Shown here piece by piece: positions 51,226 through 60,603 of a DNA stretch of 64,000 bases (the stretch's first letter is position 1; each line of letters starts with the position of its first letter). The notes under the pieces are model-generated. The model ran no database searches. It had not been told where the DNA came from and saw nothing but the letters and a program-made list of their open reading frames with translations. The position numbers were made by a program, and so were the translations under genes. Location of the stretch: assembly GCF_015163075.1 (NCBI RefSeq), contig NZ_JADDXU010000028.1, positions 1-64,000 on the forward strand, written 5' to 3'. The stretch comes from Streptomyces justiciae (GTDB lineage Bacteria; Actinomycetota; Actinomycetes; Streptomycetales; Streptomycetaceae).

Positions 51226-51459
51226 CTACAGATGGACGACCGGGCAGGTCAGGGTGCGGGTGATGCCGTCCACTTGCTGGACCTTCGCGACCACCATCCG
51301 ACCGAGGTCGTCGACGGTGTCCGCCTGGGCCCGCACGATCACGTCATAAGGTCCTGTCACGTCCTCGGCCTGGATCACCCCAGGAATCTTGCTGATCGTC
51401 TCGGCGACGGTCGACGCTTTGCCGACCTCCGTCTGGATCAGGATGTACGCCTGTACCAC
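51226..51459 (-). CDS. Stand-alone RAM-domain (Lrp/AsnC C-terminal) protein
   Basis: 77 residues from GTG 51459, with GGAGG 5 nt upstream. It is only the ligand-binding RAM half of Lrp/AsnC regulators (VQAYILIQTEVGKASTVAET, VTGPYDVIVRAQADTVDDLG, ending TRTLTCPVVHL), with no helix-turn-helix. Such small proteins form decamers that bind amino acids and may modulate full-length Lrp proteins. It is divergent from thiL. Seen often at this position in Streptomyces, by recall. Confidence 0.88.
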   Translation of the reverse strand: MVQAYILIQTEVGKASTVAETISKIPGVIQAEDVTGPYDVIVRAQADTVDDLGRMVVAKVQQVDGITRTLTCPVVHL

Positions 51460-51665
51460 GGAACCTCCAGGGCGGCCACGAGGATCATGTGGGGAAAAGG
51501 AACGCCACGGTATCGCGTCGCCGCTCGCCGCGGGGAGACCTGCGGGGGCGCGGACGCCCGCGCCGGGGTGCAGACATGGCAGAAGTTGACGGTCACTTCG
51601 ACCGTATCGAGGACACTGGTCACGCGCGACCGGGCACGGCAAGGGACAGAAGGGGCGAAAGGGCA

Positions 51666-52631
51666 ATGAAGGGCACTGTTGGTGAGCTCGGGGAGTTCGG
51701 GCTCATCAGGGAGCTCACCTCCCGTCTCACCACCACCCCGGCGGTCCGGGTCGGCCCCGGCGACGACGCCGCGGTGGTGGCCGCTCCCGACCGCCGGGTC
51801 GTGGCCAGCACCGACATCCTCCTGGAGGGGCGGCACTTCCGCCGGGACTGGTCCACGGCCTACGACGTGGGCCGCAAGGCCGCCGCACAGAACCTCGCGG
51901 ACATCGCCGCCATGGGCGCCGTACCGACGGCCCTCCTGCTCGGCCTGGTCGTCCCGGCCGAACTCCCGGTGACCTGGCCGTCCGAGCTCATGGACGGCCT
52001 GCGCGACGAGTGCCAGGTCGCGGGCGCCTCCGTGGTCGGGGGAGATGTCGTACGAGGGGACACCATCATGGTCTCCATCACCGCGCTCGGCGATCTGCGC
52101 AACCAGGAGCCCGTCACGCGGGCCGGCGCGCAGCCCGGCGACCTCGTGGCCGTGACGGGCTGGCTGGGCTGGTCCGCGGCCGGGTACGCGGTGCTGTCGC
52201 GGGGTTTCCGCTCGCCGCGGGCGTTCGTGGAGGCGCACCGGCGTCCCGAGCCGCCGTATCACGCGGGACCGGCGGCGGCGGGCCTGGGCGCGACGGCCAT
52301 GTGCGACGTGAGCGACGGGCTGATCGCCGACCTCGGGCACATCGCCGAGGCCAGCAAGGTCCGCATCGACATCCGCTCCGGCGCGATCGACATCCCGTCC
52401 CAGATGAACGACATCGGGCAGGCGGTCGGCGTCGACCCCATGCAGTGGGTGCTGACCGGGGGAGAGGACCACGCGATCGTGGCGACCTTCCCGCCGGACG
52501 TGAAGCTGCCCGCCCGCTGGAAGGTCATCGGCGAGGTCCTCAACCCCTCGGCGCTGCCCCAGGTGACGGTCGACGGGGCGCCGTGGACGAGCAAGGGCGG
52601 TTGGGACCACTTCGGGGACATCGAGTCGTGA
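51666..52631 (+). CDS. thiL: Thiamine-monophosphate kinase
   Basis: 321 residues. Phosphorylates thiamine monophosphate to the diphosphate, the final step of thiamine cofactor synthesis. PurM-like fold: GPGDDAAVV and STDILLEGRHF bind Mg-ATP; NLADIAAMGA, GGDVVRGD, CDVSDGLIADLGH and TGGEDHA follow. ATG 51666 is used because the protein then begins at the family start; the frame is open further upstream. It overlaps thiD by 4 nt. No TPP riboswitch was recognised in front of it. Confidence 0.95.
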   Translation: MKGTVGELGEFGLIRELTSRLTTTPAVRVGPGDDAAVVAAPDRRVVASTDILLEGRHFRRDWSTAYDVGRKAAAQNLADIAAMGAVPTALLLGLVVPAELPVTWPSELMDGLRDECQVAGASVVGGDVVRGDTIMVSITALGDLRNQEPVTRAGAQPGDLVAVTGWLGWSAAGYAVLSRGFRSPRAFVEAHRRPEPPYHAGPAAAGLGATAMCDVSDGLIADLGHIAEASKVRIDIRSGAIDIPSQMNDIGQAVGVDPMQWVLTGGEDHAIVATFPPDVKLPARWKVIGEVLNPSALPQVTVDGAPWTSKGGWDHFGDIES

Positions 52632-53413
52632 AGCCCCGCGTGCTGACGGTCGCGGGCTCCGACTCCGGTGGAGGAGCCGGAATCCAGGCCGACTTGAAGA
52701 CGATGCTCGCGCTCGGCGTGCACGGCATGAGCGTCGTCACGGCCGTCACCGCGCAGAACTCCCTGGGTGTGCAAGGGGCTTGGCCGCTGCCCGTCGAGGT
52801 CGTGCGGGCCCAGTACCGCAGCGTCGTCGACGACATCGGCGTACAGGCCGTGAAGACCGGCATGCTGGCCTCGGCCGAACTGGTCGAGGCGGTGGCCGAG
52901 TTGCTCGCCGGGACCGACGCCCCGGCCGTCGTCGACCCGGTCGGGGTGTCGAAGCACGGCGACTCGCTGCTGGCCGCCTCCGCGCTGGAGTCGGTGCGCA
53001 CACGGCTGCTCCCGGCCGCGACCGTGGCGACCCCGAACCTCGACGAGGTGGCCCAACTGGCCGGGGTGCACGTCGAGTCCGAGGGAGACCTGCGGAGGGC
53101 CGCCGAGGCCGTACTGGCGTACGGGCCCCGGTGGGTGCTCATCAAGGGCGGTCACCTCACGGGGGACGCCGTCGATCTGCTGACCGACGGGTCCGAGGAG
53201 CACTGGCTGCGCGCGCCGCGCCACGACAACCGGCACACCCACGGGACCGGCTGCACGCTGGCTTCGGCGATCGCGTCGGAGCTGGCGAAGGGGCGGTCCG
53301 TGCCGGAGGCGGTGACCGAGGCGAAGGCGTACGTCACCGGGGCGATCAAGGGCGGGTTCGCGCTGGGCGATGGCATCGGCCCTGTCGATCATGCCTGGCG
53401 GTTCACCGCATAG
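52628..53413 (+). CDS. thiD: Hydroxymethylpyrimidine/phosphomethylpyrimidine kinase
   Basis: 261 residues, ribokinase-fold enzyme that makes HMP diphosphate for thiamine synthesis. N-terminal VAGSDSGGGAGIQADLKTML, VTAQNSLGVQG, KTGMLAS, TPNLDEVAQLAG and the anion-hole/catalytic HTHGTGCTLASAIAS are diagnostic. GTG 52628 overlaps the thiL stop (GTGA), so the pair is translationally coupled. Complete. Confidence 0.95.
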   Translation: MKPRVLTVAGSDSGGGAGIQADLKTMLALGVHGMSVVTAVTAQNSLGVQGAWPLPVEVVRAQYRSVVDDIGVQAVKTGMLASAELVEAVAELLAGTDAPAVVDPVGVSKHGDSLLAASALESVRTRLLPAATVATPNLDEVAQLAGVHVESEGDLRRAAEAVLAYGPRWVLIKGGHLTGDAVDLLTDGSEEHWLRAPRHDNRHTHGTGCTLASAIASELAKGRSVPEAVTEAKAYVTGAIKGGFALGDGIGPVDHAWRFTA

Positions 53414-53424
53414 GCACGGCAAAA

Positions 53425-53452
53425 AGCCGGCCCACCCGGAGGTGGACCGGCT
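53425..53452. terminator. Terminator between thiD and rpmB
   Basis: AGCCGG-C-CCACC / GGTGG-A-CCGGCT stem with CGGA loop, 11 bp after thiD, between convergent genes. Confidence 0.85.
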
Positions 53453-53493
53453 CAGTGCAGCGAACCAGCAGTGGCCGCGCGCTTAGCTGTGCG

Positions 53494-53679
53494 TCAGCGC
53501 GAGACCTTGCCGGCCTTGATGCACGAGGTGCAAGCGTTCACGCGCTTCGGCGTCCCGCCGACCACGGTACGGACGCGCTGGATGTTGGGGTTCCAGCGAC
53601 GGGACGTACGGCGGTGCGAGTGCGAGATGTTGTTGCCGAAGCCCGGCCCCTTGCCGCAGACGTCGCAGTTGGCAGCCAC
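53494..53679 (-). CDS. rpmB: 50S ribosomal protein L28, zinc-binding (C+) form
   Basis: 61 residues. Standard L28 core (GKGPGFGNNISHSHRRTSRR, WNPNIQRV) with two Cys pairs, CDVC near the N-terminus and CTSC near the C-terminus, which mark the zinc-ribbon C+ form. In Streptomyces, zinc-independent paralogues under Zur control replace such proteins during zinc limitation, so this is probably the housekeeping copy. It is transcribed away from the FakA-like gene. Confidence 0.96.
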   Translation of the reverse strand: MAANCDVCGKGPGFGNNISHSHRRTSRRWNPNIQRVRTVVGGTPKRVNACTSCIKAGKVSR

Positions 53680-53935
53680 GGGTCACTCCAAAGACTTCAG
53701 ATGCACTTACGGTTGGATCCCGGCAAGCCGGGATCGAGATCGTAGGATCAGAGATCTGAGTGGCGCTGCCAGGGGAATGGCCCGATCGGATCGGGCAACC
53801 GGAGCAGCATACAACGACTGCGCCAGTAGAACGAAACTACCATGGCTGCTCAGGGCCCTGCTCCCGGCCCTCTTCCGGTGGACACCTCCCCGGGGTCTAC
53901 GCTGCGTCCACGTCCAGCAGTCCAAGGAGGCGCAG

Positions 53936-55612
53936 GTGGCGCAGGTGCCGCAGACATTCTTCGATGCTCTCGCGGTGCGCACCTGGTGCGGTCTCGCGCT
54001 GGAGGCGCTCGGGCGGGCGCGCGAGGAGATCGACGCGATCAATGTCTATCCGGTGGCCGACGGCGACACCGGCACGAACCTGTATCTGACCGCCGAGTCC
54101 GCGGCGGCGGCCGTCGAGGCCGTCTTCACCGCCTACGACGAGAGCGGCAAGCCCTCTCTGGCCGACGCGGCCCGCGCGATGGCGCACGGCGCCCTCATAG
54201 GCGCCCGCGGGAACTCCGGGACGATCCTCGCCCAGCTGCTGCGCGGCATGGCCCAGGTCCTCGCCCGCGACGGTGAGGCGTCTCACACCGACGGGACCGG
54301 TCTCCGCCTCGCCCTGCGACGCGCGGCCGACTCCGCGCGCGAGGCCGTGGCCCACCCGGTGGAGGGCACCGTCCTGTCCGTCGCCTCGGCCGCGGCCGAC
54401 GCCGCCGAGGGGAACGAGGGCGACTGCGGGGCGGTCGCGCGGGCCGCCTACGAAGGGGCGCGGGCGGCGCTCGCGGCGACCCCGGGGCAGCTGGCGGTCC
54501 TGGAGCGGGCCGGGGTGGTCGACGCGGGCGGCCGGGGGCTGGTGGCGGTGCTCGGGGCACTGGTGGAGACGTTCACCGGGGAGATGCCCCGAGTGGTGGC
54601 GGCTTCTTCCGTTGCGCACGCGCGCGTGGCTGCCGTTTCCGACACGGCGGCCGTGGACGAGTGCGCGGACGCGCCTTCGGAAGCCGGTGGGCCCGCCTTC
54701 GAGGTGATCTACCTCCTGGAGGCCGAGGACGCGGCCGTGGCGCGGCTGAGGACCCGCCTCGACGCCCTGGGGGACTCGCTCGTCGTCGTCGGGGGCGACG
54801 GGTTGTGGAACGTCCATGTGCATGTCGACGACGCGGGCGCGGCCGTGGAGGCGGGCGTCGAGGCGGGGCGGCCGTACCGGATCCGGATCACGCACTTCGG
54901 GCTCGGTGACGTCCACACGCGCGGGGGCGAGCGACCGCCCCGGGAACGGGTCCAGCGGGCTGTCGTGGCCGTCGTGCCCGGCGAGGGGCTGGCCGGGCTC
55001 TACACGGAGGCCGGCGCCACCACCGTGCTCGCGCGCCCCGGGGAGCCGCCCGCGAGCGGGGAGATCGTCGAGGCCGTACGACGGGCCCACGCGCGCGAGG
55101 TCGTGCTGCTGCCCAACGACGCCGACCTGCGCCACACCGCGGCCGCCGCCGCCGAGCAGGCCCGCACCGAGGGCATCCGGGTCGCGCTGATCCCGACCCG
55201 CTCCGCGGTCCAGGGCATCGCCGCGCTCGCCGTGCACGAACCCGAGCGCCGCTTCGACGAGGACGTCGTCTCGATGACCTCGGCCGCCGGCGCCACCCGC
55301 TACGCCGAGGTCGCCGTCGCCGAACGCCAGTCCTGGACCCTCGCCGGCATCTGCGAGGCGGGCGACGTCCTCGGCCTCATCGACGGCGACGTGGCCGTGA
55401 TCGGCTCCGACGTCACCGCCGCCGCCGAGACCGTCCTGGACCGCATGCTGTCGGCGGGCGGCGAACTCGTGACCCTCGTCCTCGGCGACGACGCCCCCGA
55501 GTCCATCGCCGACCATCTCGAAGCACGTGTCCGTGAGGCGTACCTCGCCGTCGACACGGTGGTGTACCGGGGCGGACGCCAGGGGGCGCTGCTCCTCATC
55601 GGGGTCGAGTAG
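53936..55612 (+). CDS. DAK2/DhaL-domain protein, FakA-like fatty-acid kinase
   Basis: 558 residues from GTG 53936, with AAGGAGG upstream. Residues ~1-200 form the DhaL nucleotide-binding domain: the Mg-ATP motif NVYPVADGDTGTNLYLT, ALIGARGNSGTILAQLLRG and GVVDAGGRGLVAVLGAL. The C-terminal ~340 residues resemble FakA middle and C domains (VHVHVDDAGAAVEAG, LPNDADLRHTA). FakA phosphorylates fatty acids bound to FakB for phospholipid synthesis. No FakB is in the window. In other actinomycetes it also sits beside rpmB and recG, so the position is ordinary; an Hsp90/repeat-protein pair separates it from recG here. Confidence 0.88.
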   Translation: MAQVPQTFFDALAVRTWCGLALEALGRAREEIDAINVYPVADGDTGTNLYLTAESAAAAVEAVFTAYDESGKPSLADAARAMAHGALIGARGNSGTILAQLLRGMAQVLARDGEASHTDGTGLRLALRRAADSAREAVAHPVEGTVLSVASAAADAAEGNEGDCGAVARAAYEGARAALAATPGQLAVLERAGVVDAGGRGLVAVLGALVETFTGEMPRVVAASSVAHARVAAVSDTAAVDECADAPSEAGGPAFEVIYLLEAEDAAVARLRTRLDALGDSLVVVGGDGLWNVHVHVDDAGAAVEAGVEAGRPYRIRITHFGLGDVHTRGGERPPRERVQRAVVAVVPGEGLAGLYTEAGATTVLARPGEPPASGEIVEAVRRAHAREVVLLPNDADLRHTAAAAAEQARTEGIRVALIPTRSAVQGIAALAVHEPERRFDEDVVSMTSAAGATRYAEVAVAERQSWTLAGICEAGDVLGLIDGDVAVIGSDVTAAAETVLDRMLSAGGELVTLVLGDDAPESIADHLEARVREAYLAVDTVVYRGGRQGALLLIGVE

Positions 55613-55661
55613 CGGGTCGCCGACAGGCGTGGGGAGCCGTTGGGGGCTGCTGGGGGGCGCC

Positions 55662-58610
55662 CTAGTCGTCCAGCACCTGGAGCATCTGCCGGGCCTCCGC
55701 GCAGCGCGCCTCGGCCGTCTCGTCGTCCTCGCCTTCGTCGTACGCCCCATGGGCCTCGTACGGCTCGTAGTCCTCGTACGCCGCCAGCACCGCACGCGCG
55801 CGTGCCACCGCGCGGTCGGGGCGGCTGAGGTCGGCCTCCAGCCAGCCCGCGGCGAGCTCGGCGCCGGTACGGCTGTGCAGGGCCTCGTCGCCGAGGGACG
55901 CGAACACCACGATGGCCTCGGTCATCTGGGCGAGGGCGTCCTCCAGGGCGGCCTGGATCGTCTCGTCCTCGGCGTCCTCGGCGGCCGAACGGGCGAGCAG
56001 GTCGCCGTACTGCCGATGGGTGTGCCCGAGTTCGGCGACGAGCCGCTGCCGGGCCTCGTCGCCCACGGAGTCCGCGCCCAGCGCCTCCCCGCACTCCCGC
56101 ACCGCCTCCGCCATCAGCTCCCGGGCCTCGTCCTGCCCGCCCTCCGCGCGCAGCGCCAGCCACGCGCGGGCGCGCAGCGAGCGGACCAGCCCGTGCACGT
56201 CACCGACCTCGCGCCACAGCTCGCCCGCGCGCGTGTACGCACGGTCGGCCTCGTCGGGCAGCCCGGCCTGACTGAGCGACTCCCCGGCGAGGTGGGCCAG
56301 CGTCGCGTGGTCCTGCTGCTCGGGCCACTCGCGCGCGATCTCGGCGGCCCGGAGGCGGTGCTCGGCGGCCTCACGGTGTTCGCCGAGCTCGCTCAGACAG
56401 TCGCCGAGCCACCACTGCGCCTGGACGACCGCGGCGTCGCCGTGCGTGTCGACGCTCAGGTCGGGCAGCGCCGACTCCAGCACCGCCGCCGCCTCGGCCC
56501 ACCGGCCCTGCCGCAGCAGGAACCCGCCGAGCAGATGCCGCGCCCAAGCGCCGAGCGTGGGTCCGGCACCGGCCTCGTCGGCCCAGTGCGCCGCCTCCAG
56601 GGCCTGCTCCGCGGCCTCCTCCGGCTGTCCCGTGCCGCCGAGCACCTCGGCGAGCTGGAGGTGCAGCTGGGCCCGCCCGGTGGCCTCCAGATACGGTTCG
56701 CCGTGCGTCAGGGCCGCCCGCAGCGCCCACTCGGCCTGCCCGATGTCGCCGAGATGGTGGGCGAGCCCGGCCAGCCTGGCCTGGTACTCCACCGCGAACC
56801 ACGGCAGCCCCGCCGCCACGAACCCCTCAGCGGCCCGCGCGAACAGCTCGGCGGCCCTCGGCAGGTCCCCGGCGTGCGCCGCCAGCTCCGCGAGCATGGC
56901 CCGCGCCTCGGCGTCCCGCGAGCCGAGCCGCACGTCCTCGCCGACCCGCCCGTCGACGAGCGCGAGCACCTCCCGGACGGCGGCCTCGGCCTCCGCCAGG
57001 ACCGACGCCGGTACGGCGCCCTCCTCCTCGGCCGCCTGCACCCGCCGCAGCAGGATCCGCGCCCGCCCCATCAGCACCGACGCCGTCTGCCGTACGCCGG
57101 TGCCGTCCTCGGCGTACAGGGCGAGCGCCTCGTCGTACGGCCCCGCGACCGCGGCCAGCGCGCCCTCCACGTCACCGGCGAGGGCCCGCATGAACGCCCC
57201 ACGCGTGCGTGCCGCCAACGCCTCCCCTGGATCGCCCGCCGTCGCGTAGAGCTCGGCGGCGTGCTCGAACAGGTCGAGGCCCGCGGGGCCCAGGTCCATC
57301 GCCCGGTGGTCGACGATCTCCGCCTGGTCACGCGGGTCGAGCTCGACGCCCTCCGCGGCCCGCGCGACCGCCGCCCACGCCTCCACGGCGTTCGGCTGGA
57401 GGCCGTCCGAGAGGCGGCGTGCCTCGGCGATCAGGGCGGTGAGGTCGGTCTCCGGTGCGGCCGGCGGGGGAGGCGCGGCCGGGGCGGTGGCCTGGCGGGC
57501 GGCGCGCACGCCCAACGGCAGCCGCTCGACCAGCGGTTCCTGCGCCATACGCGCGCGTGCCCGGTCGCTGACGTACGTCGTGCCATTGCGCCGGTCGAAC
57601 TGGCCGGCCAGGTCCAGGGCCTCCGCACGCGCGTGTGCGGCGAGTTCGCGGGCCGTCCACGTCCGGCCGGCCGGTCCCGGCACCTGGCGGTCGCCCAGGC
57701 CGAGGCCGGTCAGCCGGTCCATGAGCAGCGTGACCACGCTCAGGAACTCCAGCTTGCCGCGCGGATGCCCGGCATCCGTGAAGTACGCCGGGCGCTCCGC
57801 GAGCAGCTCCAGGCCACGGGCCTCGTTGCCGGTCAGCGCGCAGAACTCCACATGGTCGGCGTACGCGGTGCGCATGCTCTCCATGGCCCGCACCAGCCGG
57901 AAGCCCCGCAGATGGTTGGCCCGTGCCGCGTCCAGGCGGCCCAGCCGCAGCAGCGGGACCAGGGAGGACGCGAGGACCGCGTGCGGTTCGTGCGCGCAGG
58001 TGAACTCGCCCTCCAGGACCGGCGCCCACAGCCGGAGCGCCTCCGCGTCCCGGCCCTGCTCCGCCCGCCACCAGCCCTGCCCGTTCAGCTCGCACGCGTG
58101 GCAGTCGGCCATGGCGTCCCGGTCGGCGGCCAGCCACGCGGTGAACGCCCGCTCCGCGCGCGCGGTGTCCCCGACATGCGCGGCCACGGTGAACTCGACG
58201 CTGCGCACCGCCCGTTCGGAGTGCCCGGCGAGCCGGTAGCGGTGCTCCATCTCGCCGAGCCACTTCTCTATCGAGGCGAGCGGGATGTGCGGCTGGTCCA
58301 GCATCCCGGACGACATCCACTTGAAGACCCAGTGCAGCGAATGGGTCTCGTACTCGTCGAAGTCCTCGGGCCGCTCGTCCCACATGCGCAGCAGACGCGC
58401 GAAGGGGACGAACATCTTGTCCTTCTCGGAGCTGTAGTTGTAGACCTTCAGCTGGTGTCCGAGCGCCTCGATCACGGCGAGCGGGATGTTCAGCTTCTCC
58501 GCCTCGGCCAGCAGCTGCTCCGCGCGCGCGTTGCGGGCGGGGCCCTCAGGCTGCTCGCCGTTCTCCGCCATCGCCCGGCGCAGTGCGTCGAAGTCCGTGA
58601 TCTCCCCCAT
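55662..58610 (-). CDS. Large helical-repeat (TPR-like) protein partnered with Hsp90
   Basis: 982 residues, start ATG 58610 with GAGGAGGGG upstream. Residues ~1-370 form a helical N-region with no recognised domain. After an Ala/Pro linker (~385-405, TAPAAPPPPAAPE) the remaining part is a chain of ~35-residue helix-turn-helix units of TPR type: A-LYATAGDPGEALAAR, ELFARAAEGFVAAGL, ALEAAHWADEAGAGP, LAELGHTHRQYGD. Acidic C-terminus. The start overlaps the hsp90 stop by 1 nt (TGATG), so it is translationally coupled and presumably made in step with it. A scaffold or co-chaperone role is inferred from the TPR partners of eukaryotic Hsp90. Confidence 0.8.
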   Translation of the reverse strand: MGEITDFDALRRAMAENGEQPEGPARNARAEQLLAEAEKLNIPLAVIEALGHQLKVYNYSSEKDKMFVPFARLLRMWDERPEDFDEYETHSLHWVFKWMSSGMLDQPHIPLASIEKWLGEMEHRYRLAGHSERAVRSVEFTVAAHVGDTARAERAFTAWLAADRDAMADCHACELNGQGWWRAEQGRDAEALRLWAPVLEGEFTCAHEPHAVLASSLVPLLRLGRLDAARANHLRGFRLVRAMESMRTAYADHVEFCALTGNEARGLELLAERPAYFTDAGHPRGKLEFLSVVTLLMDRLTGLGLGDRQVPGPAGRTWTARELAAHARAEALDLAGQFDRRNGTTYVSDRARARMAQEPLVERLPLGVRAARQATAPAAPPPPAAPETDLTALIAEARRLSDGLQPNAVEAWAAVARAAEGVELDPRDQAEIVDHRAMDLGPAGLDLFEHAAELYATAGDPGEALAARTRGAFMRALAGDVEGALAAVAGPYDEALALYAEDGTGVRQTASVLMGRARILLRRVQAAEEEGAVPASVLAEAEAAVREVLALVDGRVGEDVRLGSRDAEARAMLAELAAHAGDLPRAAELFARAAEGFVAAGLPWFAVEYQARLAGLAHHLGDIGQAEWALRAALTHGEPYLEATGRAQLHLQLAEVLGGTGQPEEAAEQALEAAHWADEAGAGPTLGAWARHLLGGFLLRQGRWAEAAAVLESALPDLSVDTHGDAAVVQAQWWLGDCLSELGEHREAAEHRLRAAEIAREWPEQQDHATLAHLAGESLSQAGLPDEADRAYTRAGELWREVGDVHGLVRSLRARAWLALRAEGGQDEARELMAEAVRECGEALGADSVGDEARQRLVAELGHTHRQYGDLLARSAAEDAEDETIQAALEDALAQMTEAIVVFASLGDEALHSRTGAELAAGWLEADLSRPDRAVARARAVLAAYEDYEPYEAHGAYDEGEDDETAEARCAEARQMLQVLDD

Positions 58611-60433
58611 CAGTGCCCCTCCTCGCCGTTCGTCGCCCACTCCAGCAGTCCGATGAAGGCCCGGTTCAGCAGCGCCGAGTCCGCGGGCCTGAGCGGCCGC
58701 TGCGCCATCAGCAGCGCCTGCCCGTACAGGGACTCCGTGGCGGTGCCGATCAGTTCCGGCCCGCGCAGCGAACTGATCCGCCGGATCAGCGGGTTGAGGT
58801 GGTTGAGCACCAGACGCGCGCGGGGAGCGGTGCCGCGCAGCGAGCCGAGGATGCCCGCCCACAGGTCGTCCGCCTGCGCCTCGGCGTCCGCGCGGGCCTG
58901 CTCGTGGCGGGCCGCGCGGTCGTCCAGGTGCAGCGCGGGCACGGTGAGCGGGTGGAACGCACGCAGGACGACGTCACAGCCCAGCGGGTCGAGCGTGGCC
59001 CGCGCGGCGGCCAGGAAGCCGGCCAGCGCCAGCTCCTCCGCCGGGTCGACGGAGTCCAGATGCGCGGTCACGGTCTCCGCGTCCAGCTCCGCGACCACCG
59101 TCCCCGGCCGCACTGACGGCAGCGCCTGGACCAGGTCGCTGTCGTACGTGTAACCGCCGTTGACCACCCCGATGCCCTGCGCGGACGCGATCGGCGCGAC
59201 CTGCCGGAACTCCTCGACGGTCCGCGTGAAGTGCACGACCGGGTGCCGCCGCGCGAACTCCTCCAGGGACACCTGCCCGTCCGTCGTCTCGAAGGGCAGC
59301 CACGGCAGCATCGTGCGCAGCATCTCCGCGTCGTGCCGCGCCAGCGACTTCACGCCCAGGTGGTGGACCGACAGAAACGCCGCGAGCCGTTCCGGATCGC
59401 CCGCGGCGAGTCCTGTCAGCCAGGACCGAATCCTTTCGCCGAGCGCCTCCCGTACGGCGGCCAGCGTCTCGTCCTCGTACAGCGCCTCCCGCGACGCCGT
59501 GGGCCGCAGACTGTCCGTGTCGAGCACGCACCGCACGAAGAACGCCCAGTCCGGCAGCAGCTGTTCGGCCCGCTCGGTCAGCAGCATCCCCTTGAGGTGG
59601 ACGCGATGCGTGGCCCGCTGCGCCGGACTGACCGCCGACGGCAGGACGTACGCCACCCCGCGGACGCCCGCGAGCGGCACGTTCAGCTCGATCGAGTCCA
59701 GCGGAGTGAACCCGAACAGGTCATGACAGTGCCGCGCCAGGGCCACCCTCCGGCCGGCGGGGGAGGGGTACGACCGGTCCCAGGGCGCCGGCAGCTCGGT
59801 GACCGCCTCGCCGTCCACCCGCACGTCGTACGGCAGCAGCGCGCCGAAGTCCCGCGCCAGCGCCAGGACCTTCTCCGGCGCCAGCCACTCCCCGGCCCCC
59901 GCCCGCGCCGTCAACTGCACGGTGGTGCCGGGCTCGGGCCGGGCCTCGGGCGCCAACGTCCGCACGGTGTACGAACCGTCGTCGCTCGCCGTCCACTCCA
60001 CCGGCGCCGCGTCCGGCGTACGCGCGCTGCGGCTCACCACCCGGATCCGCTCGGCCACCACGAAACAGGCGAGCAGCCCGATGCCGAACTGCCCGAGGAA
60101 CTCGGACCGCGCCTCCTGGATCCCGTCGGCCCGCTTCGAACTGCGGCCGATGGTGGCCAGCAGCTCGTGCACGTCCGTCTCGGTGAGCCCGACGCCGGAG
60201 TCCTCGACCCGCAGGGCGCCGCCCGCCGCGTACAGCCGCACCTCCGCCGGGGCGCCCGGCTCCTCGGCCCGCCGGGCGGTGACGGCGTCCACGGCGTTCT
60301 GCAGCAGCTCGCGCAGATAGACCTTCGGACTGGAGTAGAGGTGATGGGAGAGCAGGTCCACCAGACCACGCAGGTCGACCTGGAAGGTGTGGGACGGAGA
60401 AGCCTGGGATGCCTGTGAGGTCTGGGAGTCCAT
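58610..60433 (-). CDS. Hsp90-family ATPase (HtpG-like)
   Basis: 607 residues from ATG 60433. GHKL ATPase domain first: VDLLSHHLYSSPKVYLRELL, N box QNAVDAV, DSGVGL, and GQFGIGLLACF. The middle domain follows, with the catalytic-loop arginine in RPTASREALYEDE. The C-terminal dimerisation part is short and differs from E. coli HtpG; no charged linker and no terminal MEEVD peptide. It is the first gene of a two-gene operon with the repeat protein, divergent from recG with a 170-bp gap. Chaperone action is probable, client unknown. Confidence 0.85.
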   Translation of the reverse strand: MDSQTSQASQASPSHTFQVDLRGLVDLLSHHLYSSPKVYLRELLQNAVDAVTARRAEEPGAPAEVRLYAAGGALRVEDSGVGLTETDVHELLATIGRSSKRADGIQEARSEFLGQFGIGLLACFVVAERIRVVSRSARTPDAAPVEWTASDDGSYTVRTLAPEARPEPGTTVQLTARAGAGEWLAPEKVLALARDFGALLPYDVRVDGEAVTELPAPWDRSYPSPAGRRVALARHCHDLFGFTPLDSIELNVPLAGVRGVAYVLPSAVSPAQRATHRVHLKGMLLTERAEQLLPDWAFFVRCVLDTDSLRPTASREALYEDETLAAVREALGERIRSWLTGLAAGDPERLAAFLSVHHLGVKSLARHDAEMLRTMLPWLPFETTDGQVSLEEFARRHPVVHFTRTVEEFRQVAPIASAQGIGVVNGGYTYDSDLVQALPSVRPGTVVAELDAETVTAHLDSVDPAEELALAGFLAAARATLDPLGCDVVLRAFHPLTVPALHLDDRAARHEQARADAEAQADDLWAGILGSLRGTAPRARLVLNHLNPLIRRISSLRGPELIGTATESLYGQALLMAQRPLRPADSALLNRAFIGLLEWATNGEEGH

Positions 60434-60603
60434 CGCAACGGCGCCGTGGGCGGGGGACGGTCTACGGCGCGGGGTCGGGCGGTCCCGGTGGGGCGGTGAC
60501 CGCGGAGGGGATGGCCGGAGGCGCGCCATCCTAAAGCCGGAACAGCCCGCCTGACCAGGTGTTTCGCAAGACGTATACGGCAATGTCAGTGGCGTGGTGT
60601 GCA

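Noticed and set aside
51460..51665. TPP riboswitch in front of thiL
   Set aside because: The conserved CUGAGA and ACC-UGAUC elements of THI boxes are not seen in this stretch.
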